Shown in pieces: positions 15,751 to 24,273 of a DNA stretch of 64,000 nt. The stretch is taken from assembly GCF_014647515.1 (NCBI RefSeq), contig NZ_BMPI01000002.1, forward strand, positions 235,484 to 299,483. The letters run 5' to 3'. The DNA is from Dactylosporangium sucinum (GTDB lineage: Bacteria > Actinomycetota > Actinomycetes > Mycobacteriales > Micromonosporaceae). Both the position numbers and the translations under genes were made by a program. Within the stretch, counting starts at the first letter, position 1. Each line of letters opens with the position of its first letter. The notes beneath the pieces are model-generated. The model did no database searches and had not been told where the DNA came from. It saw only the letters and a list, made by a program, of their open reading frames with translations.

Positions 15751-17636
15751 TCACGTTCGGCCGGCAGGTCTGCGGCGACCTCGACGCCGCCGCGGCCCGC
15801 GAGTGGCTGGTGACCGACGGCCTCGGCGGCTACGCGACGGGCACCGTGGCCGGGCTGCGCACCCGGCGGTACCACGGCCTCCTCGTGGTCGCCGAACCGG
15901 GCGGCAGCGCGCGCCGGCTCGGCCTGGCCGCGCTCGACCCGGTGGTGCGGGTCGGCGAGCGGCAGTTCCGGCTCGCCACCGACGAGTGGGCCGGCGGCGC
16001 CGTCGACCCGGCCGGGCTCGCGCACCTGGCCTCGTTCACGCTCGACAACGGCGTGCCGGTGTGGCGCTGGGACCTGGGCGACGTGGTCGTCGAGCGGGAG
16101 ATCGCGATGGCCTACGGCTCGCCCACGGTCGGCGTGGTGCTCCGCGTGGTACGTGCCCCGCGTCCGGTCTCCGTCTCGATGGCGCCGCTGTGCACCTGGC
16201 GGGACGCGCACGGCGAACGGGTCGCGTACGGCGAACCGGACGTCACGCCAATCGCCGGCGGCTTCGAGTTCGAGGGCGCCTACCGGGTGACCGGCCCCGG
16301 CTGGGAGCCCGGCGGCGAGTGGTACCACGGGGTGTACGCGCGGGAGGAGGCCGCTCGCGGGCTCAACCCCGTCGAGGACCTGTGGGCGGCCGGCCGCTTC
16401 ACGGCGACGCTGGAGCCCGGCTCGGCGATGGGCGTCACGGCGGGCGCGGGCGACGGCCCGCTGCCGGCCGCCACGGCCCTGGTCACCGCGGCCCGCAAGC
16501 GGGCCCGCAAGGTCGCCCGCCAGCTCAGCGGCTCCGACGCCGTCAGCCGCCAGCTGGCGGTCGCCGCCGACCAGTTCGTCGTGACGACCCCGACCGGCCC
16601 GTCGGCGGTCGCCGGGTACCCGTGGTTCGGCGAGTGGTCGCGGGACCTCATGACGTCGTTCGAGGGTCTGTTCCTCACCACCAACCGGCACGCCGAGGCG
16701 CGCGAGGTGCTGCTGCGGGCCGGCGGGACCGTCTCCGAGGGCATGCTGGCGAACACGGCGGACACGGGGACCCTGGAGTACAATACCGCCGACGCGGCGC
16801 TGTGGTTCCTGCACGCGATCGGGCGCTACGTCGCCGTGACCGACGACCTGGACACGGCCGCGTCGCTGGCCGACGTCATGGACGAGATCCTGCGCTGCCA
16901 CCAGCGCGGCACCCGCTACGGCATCGCCGCCGACCCGGCCGACGGCCTGCTCACCCAGGGCAAGCCGGGCTTCGCCCTGACCTGGATGGACGCCCGCGTC
17001 GACGGCCACCCGGTGACCGACCGCCACGGCAAGCCGGTCGAGATCAACGCCCTGTGGATCGAGGCCCTGTCGGTGACGGCCGAGCTCTTCGACCGCCTGC
17101 GCCGCCGCCACGACTGGTCCGCCGCCGCCGAGCGCGCCACCGCGTCCTTCCGTCGCCGCTTCCCCCGCCCGGACGGCGCCGGCCTGTACGACGTGGTCGA
17201 CGGCCCGGGCGGCGACGACGCGTCGGTCCGCCCCAACCAGCTGCTGGCGGTGGGCCTGCCACACGCACCGGTCGACGACCCGGCGGTGGTCGAGCTGTGC
17301 CGCGCGGAGCTGCTGACGTCGCTGGGCCTGCGCTCGCTGTCCCAGTCGTCCCCGTCGTACGCGGGCCACCACGGCGGCACCCCGTACGAACGGGACCACG
17401 CCTACCACCAGGGGACGGTGTGGCCCTGGCTGATCGGCCCGTTCACGGACGCGGCGGTCCGCACCGGCGCCGACACGGCGGGCCTGCTGGACGGCCTGCA
17501 CCTGCACCTGGCGGAGTGGGGCCTGGGCTCGGTCTCGGAGACGGCGGACGGCGACGCTCCGCACGCGGCCACGGGCTGCCCGTTCCAGGCCTGGTCGGTG
17601 GCCGAGCTGCTCCGCGCCCACGCCCTGCTCCGCTGA
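15747..17636 (+). CDS. Glycogen-debranching-type amylo-1,6-glucosidase
   Basis: 629 residues. N-terminal domain (GDLDAAAAREWLVTDGLGGYATGTVAG, RRYHGLLV) is the bacterial debranching enzyme N-terminal type; from about residue 280 the (alpha/alpha)6 GDE domain carries AGYPWFGEWSRDLMTSFEG and, near the end, YHQGTVWPWLIGPF. It hydrolyses alpha-1,6 branch glucose in glycogen-like polymers inside the cell. Start codon overlaps the stop of the GH63-like gene. The pair is bounded by hairpin repeats at 13020-13071 and 17651-17714. Confidence 0.88.
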   Translation: MITFGRQVCGDLDAAAAREWLVTDGLGGYATGTVAGLRTRRYHGLLVVAEPGGSARRLGLAALDPVVRVGERQFRLATDEWAGGAVDPAGLAHLASFTLDNGVPVWRWDLGDVVVEREIAMAYGSPTVGVVLRVVRAPRPVSVSMAPLCTWRDAHGERVAYGEPDVTPIAGGFEFEGAYRVTGPGWEPGGEWYHGVYAREEAARGLNPVEDLWAAGRFTATLEPGSAMGVTAGAGDGPLPAATALVTAARKRARKVARQLSGSDAVSRQLAVAADQFVVTTPTGPSAVAGYPWFGEWSRDLMTSFEGLFLTTNRHAEAREVLLRAGGTVSEGMLANTADTGTLEYNTADAALWFLHAIGRYVAVTDDLDTAASLADVMDEILRCHQRGTRYGIAADPADGLLTQGKPGFALTWMDARVDGHPVTDRHGKPVEINALWIEALSVTAELFDRLRRRHDWSAAAERATASFRRRFPRPDGAGLYDVVDGPGGDDASVRPNQLLAVGLPHAPVDDPAVVELCRAELLTSLGLRSLSQSSPSYAGHHGGTPYERDHAYHQGTVWPWLIGPFTDAAVRTGADTAGLLDGLHLHLAEWGLGSVSETADGDAPHAATGCPFQAWSVAELLRAHALLR

Positions 17637-17650
17637 TCGTCCCGCCCGTC

Positions 17651-17714
17651 CGCCCATGATCGTGGGAAGGATCCGGCTGCCCCGACGACCGGATCCTTCC
17701 CACGATCATGGGCG
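17651..17714. terminator. Hairpin repeat, family B copy 1 (terminator-like)
   Basis: Perfect 26-bp arms (17651-17676 and 17689-17714; inner part GTGGGAAGGATCCGG) around CTGCCCCGACGA, 14 bp after the debranching-enzyme stop. There is no T-run, as is usual for high-GC terminators. The same element, loop included, occurs at 52991-53047. Confidence 0.75.
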
Positions 17715-17744
17715 GCGCCGTCCGGCGTGGCTACGCTCGATGCC

Positions 17745-18170
17745 ATGGGGACTGAAAACGGGGACGAGTGGGCGCCGCGGACGCGGGTCGGTGCCGTGGT
17801 CGTCGCGCTGCTGAACGGCGACGCGGAGGGGGCCGAGCGGGCCGCCGGGCAGCCCCCGGAGCCGCACGACACGCCGGTGCTGGACGCCGCGATCCGGCTG
17901 GCCGTGCGCAGCCTCTTCGACGAGGACACCCCGCCGGATGACATCGCCGGCTTCGTGGCGGCGATCACCCAGGACGTGGACGTCGACCCGGCCGCCGCGG
18001 AGGCGCTCATCCGCACCCAGCTGGGCGAGGAGGGCCTCCTCGACGCGTTCCCGCCGCACGTGGTCACCGACACGACGTGGTCGATGCTGGGCTACCTCTG
18101 CGAGCGCCAGCTCGGCCGCGAGGACTCCCTCCAGCTCGTCGAGCAGGCCGAGCGCACCGCGGTGGTGTGA
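17745..18170 (+). CDS. Hypothetical protein, 141 residues
   Basis: Not recognised. It is a soluble, acidic, mostly helical protein (MGTENGDEWAPRTRVGAVVV at the start; SMLGYLCERQLGREDSLQLV near the end) with no signal peptide or known motif. GC-rich third positions fit a real gene. Starts at ATG 17745, 30 bp after hairpin B1; an ATG at 17727 is possible but would lie next to the hairpin. Confidence 0.65.
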   Translation: MGTENGDEWAPRTRVGAVVVALLNGDAEGAERAAGQPPEPHDTPVLDAAIRLAVRSLFDEDTPPDDIAGFVAAITQDVDVDPAAAEALIRTQLGEEGLLDAFPPHVVTDTTWSMLGYLCERQLGREDSLQLVEQAERTAVV

Positions 18171-18216
18171 CGGCATCGCTGAGTTCCGCCTGCTGTCCCG
18201 CTCCGTCCAGCAGGTG

Positions 18217-18234
18217 AACGGCGGCCGCGCCGTT
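18217..18234. terminator. Small hairpin after the hypothetical gene
   Basis: Seven-bp arms AACGGCG/CGCCGTT around GCCG, followed by TTTA. Possible weak terminator. Confidence 0.4.
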
Positions 18235-18298
18235 TAGGTGCGCATGAGCACGGGAACCACCCAGCGCAGGTGTACGCCGGATCGAGGAGACCAACACG

Positions 18299-18586
18299 AT
18301 GCGACTGCTGACGTTCGCGGCCGGGCTGGCCGCCGGATATGTGCTCGGGACGCGGGCCGGGCGCCCGAAGTACGACCAGATCGTCGCCGGCACCCGCCGG
18401 CTGCGCGCCAACCCGACCCTGGCGGAGGCCCGCCGCGTCGCGACCGACCTGACGAGCGCGCCGGTCCCGGCCGACGTCCCCACCGTCCCCGCCACCCCGG
18501 CCAAGGCGGCCCGGCGCCGCTCCGCCACCAACGTCGCCGGCGAGGCCACCAACGTCGCCGGCGAGGCCACCGCGGCCAAGCCGTAG
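18299..18586 (+). CDS. Small membrane-anchored protein (YtxH-like)
   Basis: 95 residues with a good GAGGAG ribosome-binding site. One N-terminal hydrophobic segment (LLTFAAGLAAGYVLGTRAG) followed by a short charged helix, which is the layout of YtxH-type proteins. Near the C-terminus the 7-residue unit ATNVAGE occurs twice in tandem (nucleotide repeat near 18525-18572). Function unknown. Confidence 0.7.
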   Translation: MRLLTFAAGLAAGYVLGTRAGRPKYDQIVAGTRRLRANPTLAEARRVATDLTSAPVPADVPTVPATPAKAARRRSATNVAGEATNVAGEATAAKP

Positions 18587-18730
18587 CCGTCCCGCTGCGA
18601 AGCGCTTCGGCTCCTCCACCCGGCGCGACTGGATCGGCGGAAACAGGCCATCTGCGGCAGTCGATAAAACCGGGGTCGATGAAACCGTTGTGGGGTGTCG
18701 GCGAGTCTGCTTAACTGTCCGCACCGCGCC

Positions 18731-18746
18731 GAGAGAGCGCTCTCTC
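18731..18746. promoter_or_regulatory. LacI-type operator candidate
   Basis: Perfect palindrome GAGAGAGCGCTCTCTC. The central GAGCGCTC is the pattern bound by actinobacterial LacI-family sugar regulators such as CebR-type proteins. It lies about 240 bp before the secreted sugar-dehydrogenase-like protein, which fits carbohydrate control. No lacI gene is in the window. Confidence 0.6.
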
Positions 18747-18747
18747 A

Positions 18748-18811
18748 GCTTGATCGCCGCGGTGGGAGGGAGGACAACCCCGTCGATCGCCGCCGCTCAC
18801 GGCGATCAAGC
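18748..18811. repeat. Inverted repeat, 12-bp arms
   Basis: Arms GCTTGATCGCCG (18748-18759) and its complement (18800-18811) separated by 40 nt, directly next to the LacI-type palindrome. Could be a leader hairpin or another repeat family; only one copy was found here. Confidence 0.5.
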
Positions 18812-18984
18812 ACCACGGAAGCACCCAGCCACACCCCACACACCAACCGGTCGACACCCGCACCCGGGCCACCTTCGGCGAGGCGAGGCATCGGGACCGC
18901 ACGGGTGACGGTGCCACGCGCCCCGCGACCGGCCCACCGACGTGATCGGCGCACGTCGCTCATCGACATCCTGACAGGAGAGTC

Positions 18985-21900
18985 ATGTTTCGCAGAGTCC
19001 TGCTCTGCGTCGCCGTCGTGCTCGCCGCCGCGGGGATCAATGCCGCCCCGGCCTACGCGGCCGACTTCTCGGTGCTTGTGTTCAGCAAGACCGCGGGGTT
19101 CCGGCACGACTCGATCCCGGCGGGCATCGCCGCGATCCAGCAGCTCGGCACGCAGAACAACTTCACCGTCGAGGCGACCGAGGACGCCGGCCAGTTCACC
19201 GCCGCGAACCTGGCCCGGTTCCGGGCGGTCATCTGGCTGTCCACCACGGGTGACGTCCTCGACGCCACCCAGCAGACCGCGTTCGAGAACTACATCCGGG
19301 CCGGCGGCGGGTACGTCGGCATCCACGCCGCGTCCGACACCGAGTACGACTGGGCCTGGTACGGCAACCTGGTCGGCGCGTACTTCTCCAGCCACCCGGC
19401 GATCCAGCCGGTGCGGGTGCGGGTCGAGGACACGGTCCACCCGTCGACGGCCGGCCTGCCGGCGACCTGGAACCGCACCGACGAGCTGTACAACTACCGC
19501 ACCAACCCGCGCCCGAACGTGCACGTGCTGGCCAACCTGGACGAGTCCAGCTACACCGGCGGCACGATGGGCGCCGACCACCCGATCTCGTGGTGCCGCG
19601 CCTACGACGGCGGGCGCTCGTGGTACACCGGCCTCGGCCACACCATCGAGAGCTTCAGCGAGGCGAACTTCCGCACCCACGTCCTCGGCGGCATCCGCTA
19701 CGCCGCGCAGGGCACCGGCGCCTGTACGGTCGGCACCAACCCGCCCGCCGGCGGCACGTTCACACAGGTCACCCTGGCCAAGGGCGTGGCCGAGGTGGGC
19801 GAGCCGATGGGGCTGACGGTGCTGCCGAACCGGGGCGTGCTGCACACGTCGCGGGACGGCGTCATCCGGTACACCGACGTCAACGGCAACACGAAGGTCG
19901 CCCTGACGCTGTCGGTCTACAGCCACGACGAGGAGGGTCTGCAGAGCATCAAGGCCGACCCGAACTTCGCCTCCAACAAGTGGGTGTACGTCTACTACGC
20001 CCCGCCGCTGTCCACCCCGGCCGGCGACGCGCCGGCCAACGGCACGGCGGCCCAGTTCGCGCCGTTCAACGGCTCGAACCGGCTGGCGCGGTTCACGGTG
20101 CGCGACGACTACACGATCGACCCGAACTCGGGGGTCACCGTCCTCGACGTGCCGACCAGCCGGGGCATGTGCTGCCACGTCGGCGGTGACATCGACTTCG
20201 ACGCGCAGGGCAACCTGTACCTGTCGACCGGCGACGACACCAACCCGTTCGAGTCGGCGGGCTACGCGCCGCTGGACGAGCGGGCCGACCGCAACCCGGT
20301 CTACGATGCCCAGCGCACCTCGGCCAACAGCAACGACCTGCGCGGCAAGGTGCTGCGGATCAAGCCGGGCGCGACCGGCGGCTACACGGTCCCGGCCGGC
20401 AACATGTTCGCGCCGGGCACCGCGAAGACCCGTCCCGAGATCTACGCGATGGGCTTCCGCAACCCGTTCCGGATGAGCGTCGACAAGGCCACCGGCGTCG
20501 TGTACCTCGGCGACTACGGCCCCGACGCCGGCACCGCCGACCCGAACCGCGGGCCCGCCGGCACGGTCTCCTTCGAGCGGATCGCCCAGCCGGGCTTCTA
20601 CGGCTGGCCGTACTGCTCGAACTACAACACGCCGTACAACGACTACACCTTCCCGAACGGCCCGTCGAACGGCTTGTACAACTGCGCCGGCGGCCCGACG
20701 AACAACTCGCCCAACAACACCGGCATCACCGCCCTGCCGCCGTCGCAGACCGCGTGGCTGCCCTACGGCGGTGCCGGCCCCTCGCGGCCGGAGCTCGGCA
20801 ACGGCGCGCTGTCGCCGATGGGCGGGCCGGTCTACAACTACAACGCGGCCCTCAACTCGGACGTGAAGTTCCCCGCCTCTTACAACGGGCGGGTCTTCCT
20901 GGGCGAGTTCGGCCGGCGGAACATCAAGACCGCCACCGTCAACGCGAACGGCACGGCCGGCACGATCGAGGCGTTCCCGTGGACCGGCACCCAGGTCATG
21001 GACATGGAGTTCGGCCCGGACGGCGCGCTGTACGTGCTCGACTACGGCACCGGCTGGTTCGGCGGCGACGCCAGCTCGGCCGTGTACCGCATCGAGTACA
21101 ACAGCGGCGGCAACCGCGCCCCGATCGCCCAGGCGAGCGCCACCCCGTCGGCCGGCAACGCGCCGCTGACCGTGCAGTTCAGCTCGGCCGGCAGCTCCGA
21201 CCCGGACGGCGACGCGATCACCTACGCCTGGGACTTCACCAGCGACGGCAGCACCGACTCGACCGCGGCCAACCCGACGTTCACGTACACGGCCAACGGC
21301 GAGTACACGGCGACGCTGACCGTGCGGGACAGCACCGGGAAGACCTCGACGGCGAGCGTCGTCGTCGGCGTCGGCCGCGCGTCGATCACGCTGACGACGC
21401 CGGCGGACGGGACGCTGTTCAAGTTCGGCGACGCGATCCCGTTCCAGGTGACCGTCACCGACCCGAACGCGGGCACGATCGACTGCAACCGGGTCACCGT
21501 CAGCTACATCCTGGGTCACGACAGCCACGGCCACCCGATCACGAGCAAGACCGGGTGCTCGGGCACGCTGCAGACCACGGTGGACGGTGAGCACGACGCG
21601 GCGGCGAACATCTTCGGGGTGATCAACGCGCAGTACACCCCGGTGAGCGGGACCGCGGTCCAGGACCAGCACGTCCTGCAGCCGCGCACCCGGCAGGCCG
21701 AGCACTTCAGCACGATGAACGGCGTCCAGATCGCCGCCAAGGCCGTGGCCCACGGCGGCAACGCGGTCGGCTTCATCGAGAACGGTGACTGGATCTCCTT
21801 CCAGCCGTACAACCTCACCGGCGTCACGAGCTTCACGGCCCGGGTCGCCTCGGCCGGCATCGGCGGCACGATCACCGTCCGCGTGGACTCCCCGACGGGT

Positions 21901-22878
21901 CCGGTGGCGGCGACGGTACCGGTGACGCCGACCGGCGGCTGGGAGACGTTCGTGGACGTGACCGCCGCGGTCACGCCCCCGGCGGGGACGCATCAGCTCT
22001 ATCTCGTGTTCACCGGCGGTACCACCGGATCCCTGTTCGACATCGACGACTTCACGTTCTCGTCGGGCACCACCCCGCCGCCCACGTCGACGAACCTGGC
22101 CCTGAACAAGCCGGCGACGGCCTCCTCGACCGAGGCGGGCACGTACCCGGCGTCGGCGGCGGTGGACGGCTCGCTCACCACCCGGTGGGCCAGCGCCTTC
22201 GCCGACCCGCAGTGGATCCAGGTCGACCTCGGCCAGTCCTACGCCATCGACCGGGTGAAGCTCACCTGGGAGGCCGCGTACGGCTCCGCCTACCAGATCC
22301 AGACGTCCACGAACGGCACCACGTGGACCACGGTGAAGACGGTGACCGGCGCCGACGGCGGCGTGGACGAGCACACGGGCCTCGGCGCCACCGGCCGGTA
22401 CGTGCGGATCAACGGCACGGCCCGGGCGACGGCGTGGGGCTACTCGCTGTGGGAGTTCGAGGTGTACGGCGGGACCACCCCGCCGCCCACGTCGACGAAC
22501 CTGGCCCTGAACAAGCCGGCGACGGCCTCCTCGACCGAGGCGGGGGCCTACCCGGCCTCGGCGGCGTTCGACGGCTCGCTCACCACCCGGTGGGCCAGTG
22601 CCTTCGCCGACCCGCAGTGGATCCGGGTGGACCTGGGCCAGTCGTACTCGATCAACCGGGTGAAGCTCACCTGGGAGGCCGCATACGGCTCCGCCTACCA
22701 GATCCAGGTCTCGGCCGACGGCACCAACTGGACCACGGTGAAGACCGTGACCGGCGCCGACGGCGGCGTGGACGACCACACGGGCCTGGCGGCGACGGGC
22801 CGCTACGTGCGGATCAACGGCACCACCCGCGCCACCGCGTACGGCTACTCCCTGTTCGAGTTCGAGGTCTACAGCTGA
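18985..22878 (+). CDS. Secreted modular protein: ThuA, sorbosone-dehydrogenase-like, PKD, CBM6, two F5/8C domains
   Basis: 1297 residues. Sec signal peptide 1-27 (ends AAPAYA). Residues about 28-245 are a ThuA domain (VLVFSKTAGFRHDSI, YVGIHAASDTEYDW). About 255-710 is a PQQ-type glucose/sorbosone dehydrogenase propeller (HDEEGLQSIKADPNF, MCCHVGGDIDFDAQGNLYLS, YAMGFRNPFRM). A PKD domain follows (about 712-795, SSDPDGDAITYAWDF), then a CBM6-like domain (about 905-1030, NGDWISFQPYNL) and two nearly identical discoidin (F5/8 type C) domains (about 1030-1163 and 1164-1297). It probably binds polysaccharide outside the cell and oxidises or rearranges its sugars. The two last domains come from an exact 405-bp tandem duplication (22069-22473 and 22474-22878). 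Confidence 0.88.
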   Translation: MFRRVLLCVAVVLAAAGINAAPAYAADFSVLVFSKTAGFRHDSIPAGIAAIQQLGTQNNFTVEATEDAGQFTAANLARFRAVIWLSTTGDVLDATQQTAFENYIRAGGGYVGIHAASDTEYDWAWYGNLVGAYFSSHPAIQPVRVRVEDTVHPSTAGLPATWNRTDELYNYRTNPRPNVHVLANLDESSYTGGTMGADHPISWCRAYDGGRSWYTGLGHTIESFSEANFRTHVLGGIRYAAQGTGACTVGTNPPAGGTFTQVTLAKGVAEVGEPMGLTVLPNRGVLHTSRDGVIRYTDVNGNTKVALTLSVYSHDEEGLQSIKADPNFASNKWVYVYYAPPLSTPAGDAPANGTAAQFAPFNGSNRLARFTVRDDYTIDPNSGVTVLDVPTSRGMCCHVGGDIDFDAQGNLYLSTGDDTNPFESAGYAPLDERADRNPVYDAQRTSANSNDLRGKVLRIKPGATGGYTVPAGNMFAPGTAKTRPEIYAMGFRNPFRMSVDKATGVVYLGDYGPDAGTADPNRGPAGTVSFERIAQPGFYGWPYCSNYNTPYNDYTFPNGPSNGLYNCAGGPTNNSPNNTGITALPPSQTAWLPYGGAGPSRPELGNGALSPMGGPVYNYNAALNSDVKFPASYNGRVFLGEFGRRNIKTATVNANGTAGTIEAFPWTGTQVMDMEFGPDGALYVLDYGTGWFGGDASSAVYRIEYNSGGNRAPIAQASATPSAGNAPLTVQFSSAGSSDPDGDAITYAWDFTSDGSTDSTAANPTFTYTANGEYTATLTVRDSTGKTSTASVVVGVGRASITLTTPADGTLFKFGDAIPFQVTVTDPNAGTIDCNRVTVSYILGHDSHGHPITSKTGCSGTLQTTVDGEHDAAANIFGVINAQYTPVSGTAVQDQHVLQPRTRQAEHFSTMNGVQIAAKAVAHGGNAVGFIENGDWISFQPYNLTGVTSFTARVASAGIGGTITVRVDSPTGPVAATVPVTPTGGWETFVDVTAAVTPPAGTHQLYLVFTGGTTGSLFDIDDFTFSSGTTPPPTSTNLALNKPATASSTEAGTYPASAAVDGSLTTRWASAFADPQWIQVDLGQSYAIDRVKLTWEAAYGSAYQIQTSTNGTTWTTVKTVTGADGGVDEHTGLGATGRYVRINGTARATAWGYSLWEFEVYGGTTPPPTSTNLALNKPATASSTEAGAYPASAAFDGSLTTRWASAFADPQWIRVDLGQSYSINRVKLTWEAAYGSAYQIQVSADGTNWTTVKTVTGADGGVDDHTGLAATGRYVRINGTTRATAYGYSLFEFEVYS
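22069..22878 (+). repeat. Tandem 405-bp duplication encoding two discoidin domains
   Basis: Unit 1 is 22069-22473 and unit 2 is 22474-22878, which ends exactly with the stop codon. About the first 70 bases are identical; the encoded 134-residue units differ at about 15 positions by eye, several of them at ligand-facing aromatic sites (W/Y, W/F). Confidence 0.9.
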
Positions 22879-22894
22879 CCTCCTGACCCGTGGG

Positions 22895-22927
22895 CAGCCT
22901 GCGGTCCGGTCTCACGACCGCAGGCTG
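22895..22927. terminator. Bidirectional terminator between convergent genes
   Basis: Perfect 12-bp arms CAGCCTGCGGTC (22895-22906) and complement (22916-22927), 9-nt loop. It lies after the modular-protein stop and overlaps the last codons of the convergent acyl-CoA-binding gene. Confidence 0.75.
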
Positions 22928-23166
22928 TTCACCAGGGTGACGTAGTCGCGCTGGGCGTCCTCCTGGGAGGTGCCGGCGACGGACTTCCAGGCGTCGTACT
23001 TCGCGCGGCCGACCGGGTCGAACAGGCCCGGGCGGCTGCCCGTCGCGTCGCCCTGGGTGCCCTGCTTGTACAGCGCGTACAGACGGAGGAGAACGTCGTT
23101 GGAGGGGCGGGCCGGGAGGGACTTGGCGTCGGTCTGGGCCTGCTCGAAGTCGTCAGTCAAAGCCAC
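22912..23166 (-). CDS. Acyl-CoA-binding protein (ACBP)
   Basis: 84 residues, the normal ACBP length. The four-helix family pattern is clear: FEQAQTDAKSLP, then LRLYALYKQGTQGDA with the acyl-CoA-contacting Tyr/Lys, then RPGLFDPVGRAKYDAWKSV. ACBPs bind and protect long-chain acyl-CoA in the cytoplasm. They are mainly eukaryotic but occur in scattered bacteria. It follows the MDR reductase gene by 9 bp on the same strand, hinting at acyl-CoA or enone metabolism. Confidence 0.9.
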   Translation of the reverse strand: MALTDDFEQAQTDAKSLPARPSNDVLLRLYALYKQGTQGDATGSRPGLFDPVGRAKYDAWKSVAGTSQEDAQRDYVTLVNSLRS

Positions 23167-23175
23167 CTCGGCAGC

Positions 23176-24192
23176 CTACGGCACCAGGACGACCTTGCCC
23201 GCCACTGTGCGGGACTCGGCCAGCCGCAGCGCCGAGGCCGCCTCGGTCAGCGGCAGCCGCGCCGCCACCTGGGCGGTGAGGCGGCCGTCCGCCATCGCCC
23301 GCAGCACCTGGGTGAGGTCGTCGCGCAGCCGGGCGCGGAAGCGGTCGCGGGCCAGGGCCCGGCCCGCCCAGATGTTGTAGAAGTACGCCCGGCGACCGTT
23401 CGGCAGCGCGTTCCACCGCCACACGCGGGACAGGATGCGCAGGACCGGCAGCTGCTTGTTGCCGGTGTCGTCGCGGGTCGTCGCGCTGCCGTAGGCGACC
23501 AGGGTGCCGCCGCGGGCGAGCAGCCCCCACGACGCGTCGACGCTCGGGACGCCGAGGTGGTCGAAGACGGCGTCGACGCCGCCGGGGGCCAGCGCCCGCA
23601 CCGCGGCCGGGACGTCGGCGCGGTAGTCGACCGGGGTGACGCCCAGGACGCGCAGGTGCTCGTGATGGCGCGGCGCCGCGGTGCCGATCACCCGGGCGCC
23701 GGCCAGCAGGGCGAGCTGCACCAGCACCGTCCCGACCCCGCCGTTCGCCCCGTGGACCAGCACGGTCCCGCCGGCGCGCACGCGGGCCTTGCGGTGCAGC
23801 ATCTGCCAGGCCGTGATGCCGTTGACCACGACCGTCTCCGCCTCGGCGGGGTCGAGGCCGGCCGGGACCGGGACCACGTCGGCGGCGTCGGCGACGACGT
23901 GGCTGGCCCAGCCGCCGACCTTGGTCAGCACGGCGACCCGCTGCCCGGCCAGGGCCGGGTCGGCGCCCGGCCCGGCCGCGTCCACGACGCCGACCAGGTC
24001 GTAGCCGGGGACGAACGGGAACGGGGGCTGGTCGTAGTACCGCCCGCGGCGCATCTGCTGCTCGGCGAACGACACGCCGGTGGCCTCCGTGCGGATCAGC
24101 ACCTGACCGGGGCCCGGCTCGGGCACCGGCGTGCGGCGCACCTGCAGGCCCTCGGGCTCCACCACGCCGGGCAGGACGATCTCGGTCCGCAC
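23176..24192 (-). CDS. MDR-family quinone/enoyl reductase
   Basis: 338 residues. GroES-like N-terminus with PFPFVPGYDLVGVVDAAGPG, NADPH-binding Rossmann motif VLVHGANGGVGTVLVQLA, and C-terminal GRLTAQVAARLPLTEAASALRLAE typical of zinc-free quinone oxidoreductases. Divergent from the TetR gene at 24274, with an operator-like palindrome between them, so the TetR protein most likely represses this gene in response to its substrate. Likely role: reduction of a reactive quinone or unsaturated carbonyl. Confidence 0.87.
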   Translation of the reverse strand: MRTEIVLPGVVEPEGLQVRRTPVPEPGPGQVLIRTEATGVSFAEQQMRRGRYYDQPPFPFVPGYDLVGVVDAAGPGADPALAGQRVAVLTKVGGWASHVVADAADVVPVPAGLDPAEAETVVVNGITAWQMLHRKARVRAGGTVLVHGANGGVGTVLVQLALLAGARVIGTAAPRHHEHLRVLGVTPVDYRADVPAAVRALAPGGVDAVFDHLGVPSVDASWGLLARGGTLVAYGSATTRDDTGNKQLPVLRILSRVWRWNALPNGRRAYFYNIWAGRALARDRFRARLRDDLTQVLRAMADGRLTAQVAARLPLTEAASALRLAESRTVAGKVVLVP

Positions 24193-24212
24193 GATTACTA
24201 CTCCTCACGTTT

Positions 24213-24227
24213 GTTATAGCCTCTAAC
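24213..24227. promoter_or_regulatory. TetR operator candidate
   Basis: GTTATAG-C-CTCTAAC, 6 of 7 arm positions paired, in the short AT-richer gap between the divergent MDR reductase and TetR genes. Confidence 0.6.
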
Positions 24228-24273
24228 GCAAGTATCATGTCCTCACCAATCACGTGTCAAGCGGAGGACCGGC

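Larger units (their letters stand above)
18587..18984. other. Long leader of the secreted modular protein
   Basis: 398 bp without a gene. It contains a perfect 16-bp palindrome (18731-18746) and a long inverted repeat (18748-18811), listed separately, and a CAGGAG ribosome-binding site before 18985. The part 18587-18700 shows nothing I can assign. Confidence 0.6.

Noticed and set aside
18594..18625. GCGAAGCGCTTCGGCTCC as another repeat D copy
   Set aside because: It is a local palindrome (GAAGCGCTTC) and lacks the ordered core of repeat D.
18745..22779. 1344-residue minus-strand frame opposite the modular secreted protein
   Set aside because: It is the antisense shadow of a gene with signal peptide and recognisable domains; its composition (Arg/Gly/Val/Asp-rich) is typical of antisense in high-GC DNA.
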